A DNA stretch of 64,000 nt, taken from NCBI RefSeq assembly GCF_037975245.1, contig NC_092572.1, forward strand, positions 18,189,989-18,253,988, read 5' to 3'. Below, piece after piece: positions 13,147-26,780 of this stretch (position 1 is the first letter of the stretch; each line of letters begins with the position of its first letter). This stretch comes from Apostichopus japonicus (Eukaryota > Echinodermata > Holothuroidea > Aspidochirotida > Stichopodidae). A program made the position numbers and the translations under genes. Below the pieces are notes generated by a model. It was not told the DNA's origin. It ran no database searches and saw only the letters and a list, made by a program, of their open reading frames with translations.

Positions 13147-13690
13147 CAGTAATTTAATTTTCTTTGCTGTCTGTTTTTCGCTAACATAAAACCCCTTTAA
13201 ATTTGCCAGAACCTGTCTGATTTACTAATAGCAATTAGTTAACACAAAATAAGCCCAAATAGTGTGAATAAATTCTATCGTATTTTGAGTTACCAGTGAA
13301 CATTAACGTTGATGTAATTAATAGAACCATTAGTCATTACACTCTTCCCTCCTTACCTGCTAGCAGGTGAGTCACTTCTATCTATCAGTTGTTCTTCGCT
13401 GTCCACAAAAATTGTTTCATCAGCCTATCAACCTATCAAATATTAAAGAAATCTCTTGATTTTAAATAGTCTAAGTTAAAATATGTATCAAAAATAAAAT
13501 CATATTACTTCTTCCAATTACATTTTTTGGGCTTATAATTATTTACATTAATTAACACCTTGTGTGGTTGGTTGTATTCCATGTTAGTTTATTAATTTAT
13601 CGACGCATTAAAACTAAAAGTATTGTTTTAAATATTTTATTTTTCATTCGGAGGGAATACTAACCAACAAGGACTCATTAATTGGATCTA
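11700..13690. other. Non-coding spacer of unit A
   Basis: The first part (to about 11990) has weak homology to 31690-31970. The remainder shows no clear copy in units B or C. It contains a short C-run (13038-13048), an ACAC tract and a (TA)n run at about 13107-13142. No ORF has family features and I recognise no gene. Confidence 0.45.
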
Positions 13691-14330
13691 TATCTACTAT
13701 TGGATAGTAGAGTAACCGGCTGGGTGGGGTCCCCAGTCAAATGTCTTGCTCCCCCCCCCCAACCCGTCAACCCCAAAATAACATTGGTATTTTACAGAAA
13801 CTTTCAAATTTAATTAACATAAACTTGTCCAATCTTTTTGTGGGTACATGCACCAATCAAATCATTTATCTTATCCTCGACATTACATATTGCATTAATA
13901 CTTATCAGCTTAATTACAGCTAAGCTAAAGCTCATCGTCACACTATAGAATCGCAGGAGCCTAAATGAGAATCTCACTGGATGAGAAATAATCAGGTTGA
14001 TAACAAAATAATTATTTTGACAACAATAATATATATAATGGTGACAAACACGTATAAAATCTTATCAGCTTAATATGAACGTTAAATCTTGTACATTGTA
14101 ACAACCTTTGTAAAATTTCAAAAATGACTGAAAAAGACTTGTAATTTTATAATGATCACTTTGATAAACTTTTTGCAATGTGCTAAAGTTCCATGGTTTT
14201 GCATGGATGATGGAATTTTTGACAAAATTACTGAGAGTGCTAATAGTAACAGCTGTACGATTTCCATACAAACTTTTAACTATGAATAAACATCTCATCT
14301 ATCCAACATGAATGATGTTATGACTTACAA
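13690..14330. other. Spacer block repeated in units A, B and C
   Basis: This block aligns with 33420-34060 and 52335-52880. All three share a G/C-rich GGGTGGGGT / C-run start and then an AT-rich tail. Conserved minus-strand ORFs starting MRCLFIVK recur in all three, but indels disrupt them and no family is recognisable, so I treat the block as non-coding repeat DNA. Confidence 0.55.
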
Positions 14331-14580
14331 TGTATACAGTATGATTGAAGGCACACAGAATCAAACTTAGCATTCAGTATGACTATACACACACAGTATG
14401 AATGAAGATATACAGAATAAAACTAAGCATTCAGTATGACTACACACACACAATATAAATGTAGACATACAGAATAAAACTTAGCATTCAGTATAACTAC
14501 ATGCATGCTTTGTGAATGAATGTAGGCTTACTAAATGAAACCGAGCATTCAGTATGACTACATACATGCATTGTGACTGT
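14330..14580. repeat. Minisatellite, unit about 58 bp (ACACACAGTATGAATG family)
   Basis: About four diverged tandem copies, each with a CACACA stretch, an AGTATGAATG/ATAAATG block, a GACATACAGAATAAAAC block and a GCATTCAGTATGAC block. The longer homologous array lies at 52870-53345. Confidence 0.85.
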
Positions 14581-14684
14581 CAGCACATTTCGTAAGTTTT
14601 AGCAAAGCTTGACACACTGTTTTCAGTATTGCAATAAACAGTGCCAGTGAAGCAATCTGGACGAAACAAGCTAACAGTACGACT

Positions 14685-14845
14685 GTAAGCATTTGGTATG
14701 TTTGTAAATATAACGCATGACAGTAAGCTAACCATATGGTTGGAAGCATACCATATGGCTGTAAGCATACCATATGGTTGGAAGCATACCATATGACAGT
14801 AAGCTAACCATATGGTTGGAAGCATACCATATGACAGTATAAATA
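14685..14845. repeat. 19-bp tandem repeat with a CCATATGG core
   Basis: Repeated units of the form CATACCATATGGTTGGAAG or CATATGGCTGTAAG. The core CCATATGG is palindromic. The equivalent arrays in unit C lie at 57385-57417 and 58797-58905, split apart by an insertion. Confidence 0.85.
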
Positions 14846-15740
14846 CTGTCATGTGGCGAATATCGCCTGTAGCTCGGTAAAGATGGTAACATCGTTGTCC
14901 ATGGGAAACATTACTTGGTAGGCTATTTCGGAAGCCTAGCTCCACTCAAGTAAATGATTCAGATACTGATTGGAAACAATACATAGAATAAATCATATGA
15001 TCGTTAGTAATGGATGATTCCTTTTCCAGAACTAATTTGCCTCTATTAAACTACTCAAAGAGTTGCAAACCTCGGGGTCACACGTGATGGGGATGTGATC
15101 CATGATTAGTTCGATATCACCTACTAAGTGTGTATAGGTTCTACTACATTTCGAAGTACTTATACGTCGGATTCTAGTAGCCACATGTTGTTGCTTGGAC
15201 ACGATATGCCGTTGTTCTACCGTGAGATTGGGGTCCACCTCGCTTAAGCTTTGGCTGACTTGGGGTCGTCTGGTTTTCTTCTTGATGTCTAGAATTCGTT
15301 TGATTTTTTCCGATTATGTTCAGTTAAATTTTACTTCATGCATCAATATAGTAATCTAAATAAAAATATAATAAAACTGTTAGCAAACTGCTTATCCACT
15401 AGAGAGCCTGTGTAAGCACAATATAATAAACTGTAAACATCATTTCAGTATTCAATTATATGTAACGTTGTGTCTTGATTGAATATTTTACGTCACTTTA
15501 TCCCATCCTGGTGCCTCTCAGTGCGATCAGCATGGATTATCTAATCATCATAGATAATATAAAACCACTGAAGCATTCCTTTATGGGTATATGCACTAGA
15601 TGCATTCATTAGTTTTACACCCACGTTGATCGAATGTTCGCGGTATTTGAAGGCCCAATGTAGTTTTCTTTGCTTGTGACGCCTGCAAATGTTAACGTGA
15701 GAATGGCAGTTACAGCATGGTACCAGGTGCTCTTATAAAT
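14845..15740. other. Conserved spacer block (also at 50270-50760 and 58880-59770)
   Basis: The 3' part of unit A is reproduced closely at 58880-59770. A shorter, more diverged copy lies at 50270-50760. A minus-strand ORF (15032-15238) is echoed at 59081-59374, but no family features are visible. I recognise no gene here. Confidence 0.5.
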
Positions 15741-15754
15741 ACAAACATACATAG

Positions 15755-16540
15755 ATAAACGGATTGATAGCGTTGATGGATTTCAGGATTAATATATCAT
15801 ATATAATATATAAAAAGATGAACGTATAGATAACGTTGATGGATGTCATGTTTAAAATATAATATATAAATAGATGAATGGATGGATAATGATGATGGAT
15901 AACAGGATTAAAATATAATATATAAATAGATGGATGGATGAACAATGTTGATGGATTTCAGGATTATTATATAATATATAAAAAGATGAATGCATAGATA
16001 ACGTTGATGGATATTAGGATTAAAATATAATATATAAATAGATGAATGCATAGATAACGTTGATGAATATCAGGATTAAAATATAATATATAAATAGATT
16101 GATGGATGGATAACGTTGATGGATTTCAGGATGATTATATAATATATAAAAAGATGAATGCATATATAACGTTGATGAATTTCAGGATTATTATATAATA
16201 TATAAATAGATGATTGCATAGATAACGTTGATGGATTTCAGGATTATTATATAATATATAAAAAGATGAATGCATAGGTAACGTAGATGGATATTAGGAT
16301 TAAAATATAATATATAAATAGATGAATGGATGGATAACGTTGATGGATTTCAGGATTATTATATAATATATAAAAAGATGAATGCATAGATAACGTTGAT
16401 GGATTTCAGGATATTATATAATATAAAAATAGATGAATGCATAGATAACGTTGATGGATATCAGGATTAAAATATAACATATAAGTAGATGAATGGATGG
16501 TTTACGTTGATGGATTTCAGGATTATTATATAATATATTA
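15755..16540. repeat. Minisatellite, unit about 56-63 bp, about 13 copies
   Basis: Successive units contain GATGAATGCATAGATAACG, then TTGATGGATTTCAGGATTA, then a TATAATATATAAA tail. Variants differ by point changes. The homologous site in unit C (59800-59960) holds only about three units, so the copy number has changed since duplication. Confidence 0.92.
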
Positions 16541-18784
16541 TGAATAAACTGAGAAAGTTTCATATAGTTTTCTCTTCCTTATTCTCTTCAGGGTAGTTCT
16601 CGTCTTCAATGGTATGCTCCCGGGACAGGTTTCAATCATTAATATGTTGAAACCTCTGGTCGTAAGAGCTTTTTGTTTTGGATGTCTTTTCGTTAGGCAA
16701 ATTCATTTTTAGCAGAGCTGTTCAAATTGATTCTAGACTGGCGACCATGGTGTGGTCGACCTTTATATAATATAACATTGAATTCAACATTTTCCTTCAA
16801 CCGATTTGGTATGGTGCGGACTTACATCAAGTATTGTACACATGCCTATACATACACAATTCGTTTATTTTGTTATAAGTATACGAATGCACACCTAAAC
16901 CTAATAAAGAATAACGAACCCATTATATAGATATGATAAACGGTTAATCAACAGTTATAGTAATTACCAACATAATAAACATAGTTTAAATTATTTTAAT
17001 TAAATAAGCTATTTGATCTCTTAGTGATTACATAAATGAGTAACTCAAACGGAGTACTGAATTACTCATTAACATTAAACGGTCTTTATATTATTAACTT
17101 AGTTCTGCAGTTATTTCTATCTTCAGGGAAACTCCTTTTGAAAACTTGGATGTATAGAGCATTGAATCAGCAATTCATATCCAGCCGGTTCTTTCACAGA
17201 CCAAATGTTGTTGTTGTTCGATAGTGTGACCAAATTCATAATGTAGACAATATATCGAGGATGCAAAGCTCCCAAATTGTTATTCGTTTATTGTCTAATC
17301 ACTGATTATTGCAGATAGTCCTTGATTAAGACCTGTCCTCGGACAGACCCAGATAGTCGAATGAGGTTTCCAAATCTACGTGACTCTTTGGAGCAGTTTA
17401 TTAAAGGAAGATTATAGGTATTAAGGGATATATCCTTCATGTATAAAAGTGTGTAAAGGGGACAAACTTCTAAACTGCGATATTATAACTACATTTAAGT
17501 AAATACCATCCACATTTATAGAATTTCATGTTTTCCCCGGTTTACACTTAAGACATTATTATCGGTGTCGGCATATTTCAGTCATGCATAATTTTGTCAT
17601 ATGATTGATGCAAAAATATTATATTATTGCAAGTGATAGACTAAAACCATCATAAAGCTGCACGATACTTTAAAGTAGCCCACTTAAATTAAGTAAAAGT
17701 AACTTATGTTTCACTTTTATATTCAAACACCACCAGCTAACCTATGATTAGGTAGGATATTAATTTAAAGTATACTAATACACTTTAAGTTGGAATAATG
17801 TTTATCACGTTTGTTCACAGGTCGCCAGCAAAAATACAGTCAATCGATATATCCTTGGGGTTTCTGGTTAACACACATCTCTGGTTTTAATGAGTCTTAT
17901 CTGTGTTCGTCTCACTTTGGTCACCACCTCCCATTGTCATCCAAATTTGTGTAAAAGTTAAGTCCGGCAAGAATTATTATGGTATTATTGGGAACTGATT
18001 GTTTTATTTGTTCATTTCCTGTTGAAATGTCCAATATGGTTCACCAGTAACCCGTTATCGAGATGGGGGCATTCCACAGCACTCCATATATTTAGACAGG
18101 TCTTCTTGCCATCATTTACCTAACAGCTGTAAGAAGTTTCCTGAAAGATAAAAGAAATCAATAAATATATGCCAACATGCTTTCTCGTGAGTCAACTAGG
18201 TCCTTAATTTAAGCTTACACGAGGTGACACTGTTTTATATATGCTATTAAAAATGACAACTTCGTTTAGGGAGTTCGTTCACCTAGGTACCAACATATAA
18301 ACTACTGATCAATTTATATTAATTTCCAAGGTTTGAATCAAAATATTGTATGGTCATATGAGATTATAAAATATTGTTACAATCAATATCACATGAATTA
18401 TTATAAGTAATTAATACAGCGATAATTGTAGGTATCTTGTGAAGATTATCCTATTGCAATAACTCCAAGTAACACTTTGTATCACATATGCAATGGCGTC
18501 ATTAGTTCAAATTATGTTTCTGATACCTCAAACTTACGACAAGGAAAAAAAAAACCTAATCACCGTTCAGTTATATTTGCAATCCAATTGAATAAGTTGT
18601 ACAGAGCTAAAATATGTAAAATGCACGCTTATATCCATTTACTTAAACGAAGGAAGTAGACGTAAACTATTCTAAAAGCACTGTTTGGGCATGTAAGGTT
18701 TACCTTCATGACATCATTCCCTCATTCTACTCTGATTCGTGTGCGGTATAGAATACCATAGCAAAACAATGGTTACCCACATAT
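16541..18784. other. Spacer 3' to Ig-NACHT copy B; repeated in units B and C
   Basis: This stretch aligns with 59960-62650, and from about 17510 onward with 34090-35670. The 3' UTR of copy B (minus strand) probably runs into its right end. Part of it (about 16930-17330) appears again inverted at 50830-51250. I see no exon with family features. Confidence 0.5.
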
Positions 18785-18979
18785 TTACCCTTTAGCAATA
18801 GCTGTTATGGCTGGTTTCTTCCAAGTCCCGCTTCCGAGGTCCAAAATATAGTCGTTTCCTCTGTCGCTTCCGTCAGCATTATATGCAACTGAAACACAAC
18901 ATCGATCAACAACAATTTCACATTTGATATCACTTATCAGTATAGCTGTTGCACCTTTCAAAGTCGGTAAAAATAACAT
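18785..18979 (-). CDS. C-terminal exon of copy B, with possible upstream extension
   Basis: The frame-consistent terminal exon is 18785-18888, read after a CTGAAA-type acceptor; it encodes AYNADGSDRGNDYILDL, then SGTWKKP, and ends at TAA. The same frame stays open to 18979, and the extra segment (LPTLKG...LISDIKCE) is also conserved in copies C and D. A longer exon, or an alternative acceptor, is therefore possible. Confidence 0.5.
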   Translation of the reverse strand: MLFLPTLKGATAILISDIKCEIVVDRCCVSVAYNADGSDRGNDYILDLGSGTWKKPAITAIAKG

Positions 18980-20746
18980 ATGCAGTCATAATATAGTAAT
19001 TGTAGTAACTACAATTAAATAATTAATAAAGATTGTTGGAAATACATCATATGTTACCTGTTCATTGTTTTATATTAATTTGTTTTCCAATAAGAAATTG
19101 CCATTTTATATATCCATCTTATATGTCAATAATACGTCATGCTTTTATGTGTTTACAGTATGAACTGATCTTACAGACTAATTGGTCGTGTGGGTGTGTC
19201 TAAACCACCGGTGAACTTGCTTCACGCGCTTTCATACATATGTACGTACATCGGCAAAACGGCAAATATTCACATTACATGCATTCTCCAAATCTGACAT
19301 CAGATATGGCTGTATGATATTATAAACCTTGCACCCAATCCGATGTTTAAGTCACTCTGTTAATCTTAGACAAAATGGACAATGATTTGTTAAAGAAACA
19401 TACATAAACAAATGTTGCATATCGTTCAAATGTGATTAACATTTCCTATGCATAACGTAGGCTACATGTGTATGCATGCTGGTTGAGGAATAACGAAACG
19501 TGCATTGTTCGCATACACACATTGTAGACGCATATTGTACGCTGTCGCGTGCCTCGTGTATGTCATTGAATTCTTCATAGAGTGAAACACGGTGAACAAT
19601 CTTTATTAAGCGTCTGTGTGGAAAGTGATTACGGTAAGTTGTCCTTTCCTTTTGTTATGAAATTTTCAGGCAATCACATCGCATTATATTTAAAAATATA
19701 ATAAAAATTGTGATAAGAAATGAATAACTCGCAATTCAATTTATTAATGTGCGAATCAGTTAAATTCACTTTAAATTTAGTCGTCTATTTGAAATGGAAA
19801 TGTATCCGTTACTCATGACTTTGTTGACACGCAATATTGAACACTACTTAATTTTAACGTTACAAAAACGGTATTAAACGTTCTTAACTCTTAAACTTAC
19901 TTTTAAAAGGGCTCCCTTTTATGCCTCTGCAATCAACCTTTGCAGGAACATTGCTTTTCAGAAATCTACAAGAATGAATGATAAATAGAACACAGAAAAA
20001 AAAAACGGTTGGTCGAAAGTTAGGAATGGAACTTGCTTTCTTACTTTCCGTAGTAAATTACAAAATAATATAGTTAATCATACTATGAAGCTACTAAGTA
20101 AGGCACAAGTTACTCGACCAATTGTCCATTGTGTTAGCTAATATTTGTTGTCGATATATTCTTGTCACAACCAAAACTGAAGGAAGACTAATGATAAAGT
20201 TAATTTTTCTTACCGGATCCGTTTGTTGACATTTGTATTCTTCGCCCACAAAATAATTTTCAAGAACGTTCTTTCTTCATTGACGCAGAATATATTACGC
20301 AATTCAAAGTTGTCGACCGTAGGTAACGTCAATGACAGCAGGAAATCCAATGGGCACTCTGCACCGATAGATATTGAGTCAAAATGTAGCTGCAAAAAAA
20401 AATATTAATACCAATTTAATAAAGCTTCGACCAACTGATGATGGAATATTTCACATGAAAATGTATAAATCTATTATAATAAAGTATTCCTCTCACGACA
20501 TGGTATTAATATTTGTCATTGGTTTGCAATACAATGTGTGTCTTATTGTGTGTGTTATTAACAACTTCATCATATATACACTGATCGATAACCGGTATAT
20601 AGGTGAATCAAAGCATAGCTGAAAAGAAATGAGATCAGTCGTCAGTTAAACTATTCTCTGCATACATGCCACATTCCCAATAACAGAGATGGTCAATAAA
20701 ATCAATACGGTACTATACTAATTCCAGTAAAATGTATGTATGTATG

Positions 20747-20777
<31 letters not shown>

Positions 20778-23700
20778 ATACTGATTGGAACTTTCTTTGT
20801 ATTTAGTCATCTTTGATGGACTCTCCTTTGGCTGACGGATAAATGAAACAAACCATCATGTGACAGAGAACTTTGTCTAAAGGTGATGCTGTAGGCAGTT
20901 GCGTATAAAGGAGGAACTGGGCACTTTGCAATGGAAATCGCCTCCAAAGAATATTCCACGTCTAAATCATAAAAGAGCTTGGGTTTGCAAATAGCTTGAT
21001 TTAGCACCTCTTTGATATGCCGCTTTCAGGGTTTATCAGGTGGGGACAGGAGGTCGTTTGAGTATTCAATTTTACGAGAATGAAAGGAAAATTTACACAA
21101 AGTACTGTAAATTATGGATAACAAGGAATTCCTACAGCCATTGATCTATTTTTTTAAACTAATCATCCAATAGTTTTAATATGCTTTATTTAATATTATC
21201 GAAACTTTTTTTTATAAAGTGCAAACATTTGGATTGTATGCTATGGCACCCTTAGTTTTGTATCTGCATCTCCTAAAATGTTTTTATCCAGTGATATTAT
21301 GCTGAGCGTTAAGTTAGATTGTGACGTATTTTCTTTATATGTAATGAAATAAACGCCACACAAAACCTATTGAGAAGCACTTATAAACATTCCTTCTTGT
21401 TGTTCCCTATTAAAAAGATAAATCTCTATTTTCAGTGTAACAAAAACAAATGACACGTTGGAGGTGCCATTTGACCTGCAATTCTAGACTAGCCGAATTA
21501 ATATTATGTTTTGGACCGGACGGTATAGATTAAAAGAAGCCATCTAGATATTTAGATGAATAAGCAGGCCTGTTTTGCTTAACTAACTAAACGTCTATTA
21601 CAGGTACTAGCCGATTCGCCGGCAATGATACGAATTCAGCGGTTTTATAATTATTTCAAGGTAATGACCCGTTGCATTTTGCTTTTCACCTCTTTATCGT
21701 GAAGGACAGGTTATTACTTAGTCGCGCAGTTGTTGTGTGTAGAAAAGAAGTTATCCGAAACAGCAAACATTCCTGCCACAACCAAGCTGATTCTTTGTAT
21801 GCCCCATTAATTACCTATATTTTAGAGACTAGTGTGCTTTGGTGTGGATGAAACGTGTCTTTGACAGAAAGGGCCCGTGTACCACTAATGAAGAATGCTA
21901 TTCAATAAAACTATGCATTAAAAAGAAAGTTACACTTATAAGTCTACACGGTTACTAATTACTTATATCATTTTTGAGCACTGAGCCCGCAGCAGACACG
22001 TGGAGAACATTTAGCAGAAGCTTCACACTGCATGTAAAAGTGTAGAAAACTGTCACTGTGGTCCAAGTCTAAGACACCCCTCCCCATACACCCGCACAAT
22101 GATGTATTTTTAATGTGAACAAATGTTATCAATGACATTGGTATTGCATTATTTAGGCATTGTGTAAATTCCAATAAAACAAACTCAGAGATAATTTCCT
22201 GGAGTTGTTTGGACAATACGATTAATTCACGCGTTAAATACTATGGCACTACACCAACAGTGAAATCAAATACACGGTTATATAAGTATCCAAATATTGT
22301 CGAGATCCCAGTGTGCCCCTGCGAAGTGTCAAGGGTTAATCAATTTGGTACTAAGATGGAGATGACAAAATTTGTGAAAAAAAATGCATTGAAAGATAAA
22401 CAACATGACAAAAAATATACAAGGTAACATCGCTAAGTGTAAATTAACCTCCACCAGCTTTGTATCGATTAAGCCTTTTGGTGACTTCTGAATACATTTT
22501 GTAGATAACAAAATACTGAACTTACATTTGAACGACGGCACTTCACCATAAACAGTCTAAACGCATTCTGATGGTATTGCTCGTCTAATCGCACAACTAT
22601 GATCTTCAAATGTGACATATATTTCTGCAAAAGTTTCGACGGTTTGACAGATTCTGCTTTAAATTCCTTATCAAGAATACCCTCAAAGTTTTCCGATTCG
22701 TACATGCAATCTGTTAATGTATTCCAGCATCCATTTAGCAATAAGAACTTCAATGCTTCTTCTCTCTTTGTGGTTGTAGAAATGCCGCATATAAACCGTA
22801 AGATTCGGGAACGTCTTATATTTTCTTCTATCTCGTTGGCTTCTAAAGCTTGTAAGATCTTCTGTAAAAAGTATAAATCCTTCGAAACAATGTATTCCGC
22901 AATGAAGAGCTCTTGGATATATTCATGAGAGAACACATTGTAGTCTGATTTTGACATGCCAACACTATGCAACGCTTTGATAGGTTTTATATATCCAATG
23001 GATTGAGCCATTTCTATTTCATGAGCTTGAAGACGTTCTTTCTTCAAATCTGAGTTTTCAATCGATTCACCTATATCTAGATCATATTTTAAAGATGCTT
23101 TCGCGAGTTTCGTACGTAACTGTGGTAGCTGTGTTAATTTAGCTTCGTTACCCCGCTTCTCCAGGAACCTTATGTCGAGGCAAGTGATGATTGAACTAAC
23201 TAATGAAGACATCTTGTTCATGTTCAACTCATTGATTGCCCCATTGATTGCGAGTAGCTTTGACATTATGATATGAATAAACATAACCATATACATCGGT
23301 GTGTCTCTGAAGATTTGCACTAAATCATTTTGGTCTAAGGTAAAAATTGTTTTCTTTATTATCTCTTCGTCATTTTCTTCACTTGTTTCTTTATTTTTTG
23401 GAACGTCTGATGAATCAATTGAACCATCTTTGTGAATTATTCTTTTCTCACACGGCTTCAGTCTTTTGTAATAATCCAATGTTTTACGGACGTATGTTTT
23501 GATTTCGTCTGCATTGAATCCTAATATCTGCACTTCAACGTATGGCTTTCCGTAAATGCACTTTGACTGATCTATCTTACGTGATGTAACCCATAACCTC
23601 AGATGTGGGTATTGACTCAACATGGACTCGTTCAATAAACGTTTCACTGAAATATCACCAGGTGACACAACATGTGTACTGCTAGTCTTTTCGTGTTGGC

Positions 23701-26700
23701 TTATTTCGTCTAATCCATCCAGCAGTAGATGACATTTTCCTTTCAGTATAATGTCACACAGTTGTTCACGTGAGATATTCATATCTCCTGGCAATGTTTT
23801 ATGTAATTGTTCTCCAATACCGGCATTAATGTCGATTCCTGTCAGCGGCAGGATAAAAAGCATTTCTTTCTCTTGTTCATTTGGTTTCTTCTTTGACCAT
23901 TGACAGGCTAAATACTGACGAAGTGTTGCCTTCCCATGACCAATATCTGCAATAAACAACGCCCTCTTTATGTTTTGAGAGACCTTTGGATCCAGCAATG
24001 ATGTGCTGGTCTTGGTTTCTGTGGGGCGATTCGGATAAGTTACATGACATATAGTGTCAGTGTAGAGTTCATCGATGAGAACCTTCTCTCCCCATGGCAG
24101 TGGTTTTATGTAGCTCATCGATTGATATCGATCTTGAAGATGTTTTATCAACTTTTCCATTTCTCCTTGAAACAAGAAGAGTCACAAAAAAAAATTATAT
24201 GACAGGTTTAGTCTTAATTTTCATCAACATTCTGGCGAAAAGAATAACTTTTAAATGTTTGTTAAACATTGGTTACAACAAATTGATAATTTTGTTTAGG
24301 AATGTTCTCGTTGTCGAAAATAGGATTTGAATTAGTCGTGTAACATCATTGACATACTTATACGCGATTTTCGTAGCATTTCCTTAAAGGGACGATTCCC
24401 TTTTGTTGATTGTCTTGTCTTTACATGTTAAGAGAAAAACTACAATTATCAATACTGAATCATGCACTAAATACCTTTTGATAAATGAGATGACTGTTTG
24501 AGAAGAGGTTTTGTTGCATTCTGTGGACGATAGAAACATGGCACTTAAAAAAAGTTGGAAATGATAGTCTTTTCTGCAAAAAACAAATTAATTTGATGGT
24601 TGAATGTTGTTGATTACAAATTGACTATGTTGCATGAAAAATAGCGATCCGTGTAATTTAATATTTAGTAATACAAAGTCCCATTCAAAGAAACGCTATA
24701 ACCAATGTCGGGAAATACAGCCTACACGTAGATACTCCCAAAGATCTAAGAACCACCACATTTATGCATGTAACTAGTAAAATCTGGCAATATATGGATT
24801 GTTAATATCTATCAACATTTTTTCTAATTGTATTGCGTATAGTTTATTTTTAACATTGTAATAAAGCAATATTCTTATAGCACAAGGAATGGTTGTTGAA
24901 AATTTAAATATCATAATATAAATAGTTATTACTATATTGATATTGCCTACTATATTGATATTGCCTACTATATTGATATTGCCTTCTGTATTAATATTAC
25001 ACACTATATTGATGTACGCACTATATTGATATCACACACTATATTGATATTACACACTTTATTGATATTACATACTATATCGGTTTGCACAATATGTTGA
25101 TATTACACACTACATCGACATACCAATTCGAAGTTATTCTCCTGAAATTCCTTTTGGGAGTTGTCAGTCATTCCTTTAAAAGAAAAATGTTTCCAATTTA
25201 CGTTTTAAACTTTTATAATTAAAAATTCCATTTCAGAGAGGACTAACATCGTTGAGACTCGTGTTGACTATGTGCAAAAGATGACTTCAGTAATGATATT
25301 CATATTCACTCAATCTTTCAGAACGTTCAACAAGCTTTATAATAAGCGGGATACAAATATATGACATATTCAAACCAAACTTTACAAAATTGTAGTTTAC
25401 ACAATGTAACATGTATATACAACTGTTAAAATCACAGCGGCAAATCTAAGAAGATGATTTCATTGTCTGACTGCTGAAATATTGATCTGCTTTCCAGTCC
25501 CAAAAACCGATTGAAATAAATAAAACATATAGTTTCTAGTTACGGTGATCTCTCTGTTCCAAGTTCATTATTGCTAAAGTACGAGAACTGATGTAACCAC
25601 CTATAATCATCCTATGGACGTGAACACAAACACAGAAGATAGGCAGAAGGTGGGAACCACACTTTGATTTTTCTAATAACGTGAAAGCAGTGCAAATCAA
25701 ATTATTTAGGTACAATAACAGAGTTAACAGTATAAATTGAGCCGGGTTTGGTGGGTTCTGGGGTTGGCGGATGTGGCGTAACAAGGAACGGTGCAGCAAT
25801 GTAAATACGCCCCAAAAGGCATTTGCCCAAGCTCAACCATGGTGCCAACTGTTTCATGTTTTTTGCCACTAGATGCCCGGATATGACACTTTCTGGCTTT
25901 CTCTATAGTATTTCTCTATAGTACAGGATGTGTTTTGATATCCCAGTTTGAAAAGTATCTGGAAAGAATATATACTTTCCATATATACTTTCTTTCCTTT
26001 ACTTGTCCCACTGCTCTCTGGAGTCATTCTCCAGATTTTAGTTCAGTACCGTACCCTATTTTGTCATTTGGGAGGTTGCTATCGGATTTGGCCAGTATTT
26101 CAGCAAATTTGGCAGATGAAGCATGCAACTTGGCAGCCTGGGAAGACCGTCTCTCAAGGGGTGCACGGTAAACCGGTGCAGTGACTGGCGAGCAACGTTT
26201 GAAAATTAAACCAACAAAGTACAATTTATTTTATGATCACAGCTGTATACGCAAAGGCGACACGTATATCCGTTAATGTACACTTTTATTGGAGGGTTGT
26301 CCAGATTGTTTTGTTACAGTAGCACGATTATGCATATCGAGCTGTGAATGCAAAATGTACGTAACTATAGTACGTACGAATATATACTGCTGCATTCCAA
26401 GGAAGATAATGACATTACATTTAAATATGCAAAACAGATATCTCAGAGAGGAACTTCATATTGATGTTGGGTATTAATGTTAAAATATTTACCTGTTGTA
26501 TTAAAATCAACCGTTAACAAAGCATTCATATCTGCCACAAATAAATAAGGTTCTTGGTTTACGTGTAAGCACACCAATTTACAAATACACAGACGTTTTG
26601 TCATGATTCTTTTGTTTATCTTGTTTTTGTCGTAACATGAATATAGACGCACTGCTGTGGATGTATAGTTAACGTACTACTTAGAAATTATCATTAGAAA

Positions 26701-26738
26701 TAATTAACATATGTCTAAAATTATCTAAATGGTAAGAG

Positions 26739-26780
<42 letters not shown>

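Noticed and set aside
14065-14298. Minus-strand ORF MRCLFIVK..., repeated at 33772 and 52647
   Set aside because: Conserved only because the spacer block is duplicated. Indels break it and no family or splice context supports a gene.
15755-16540. Regular repeats considered as a CRISPR array
   Set aside because: Units are contiguous, diverged and lack unique spacers; the genome is eukaryotic. It is a minisatellite.
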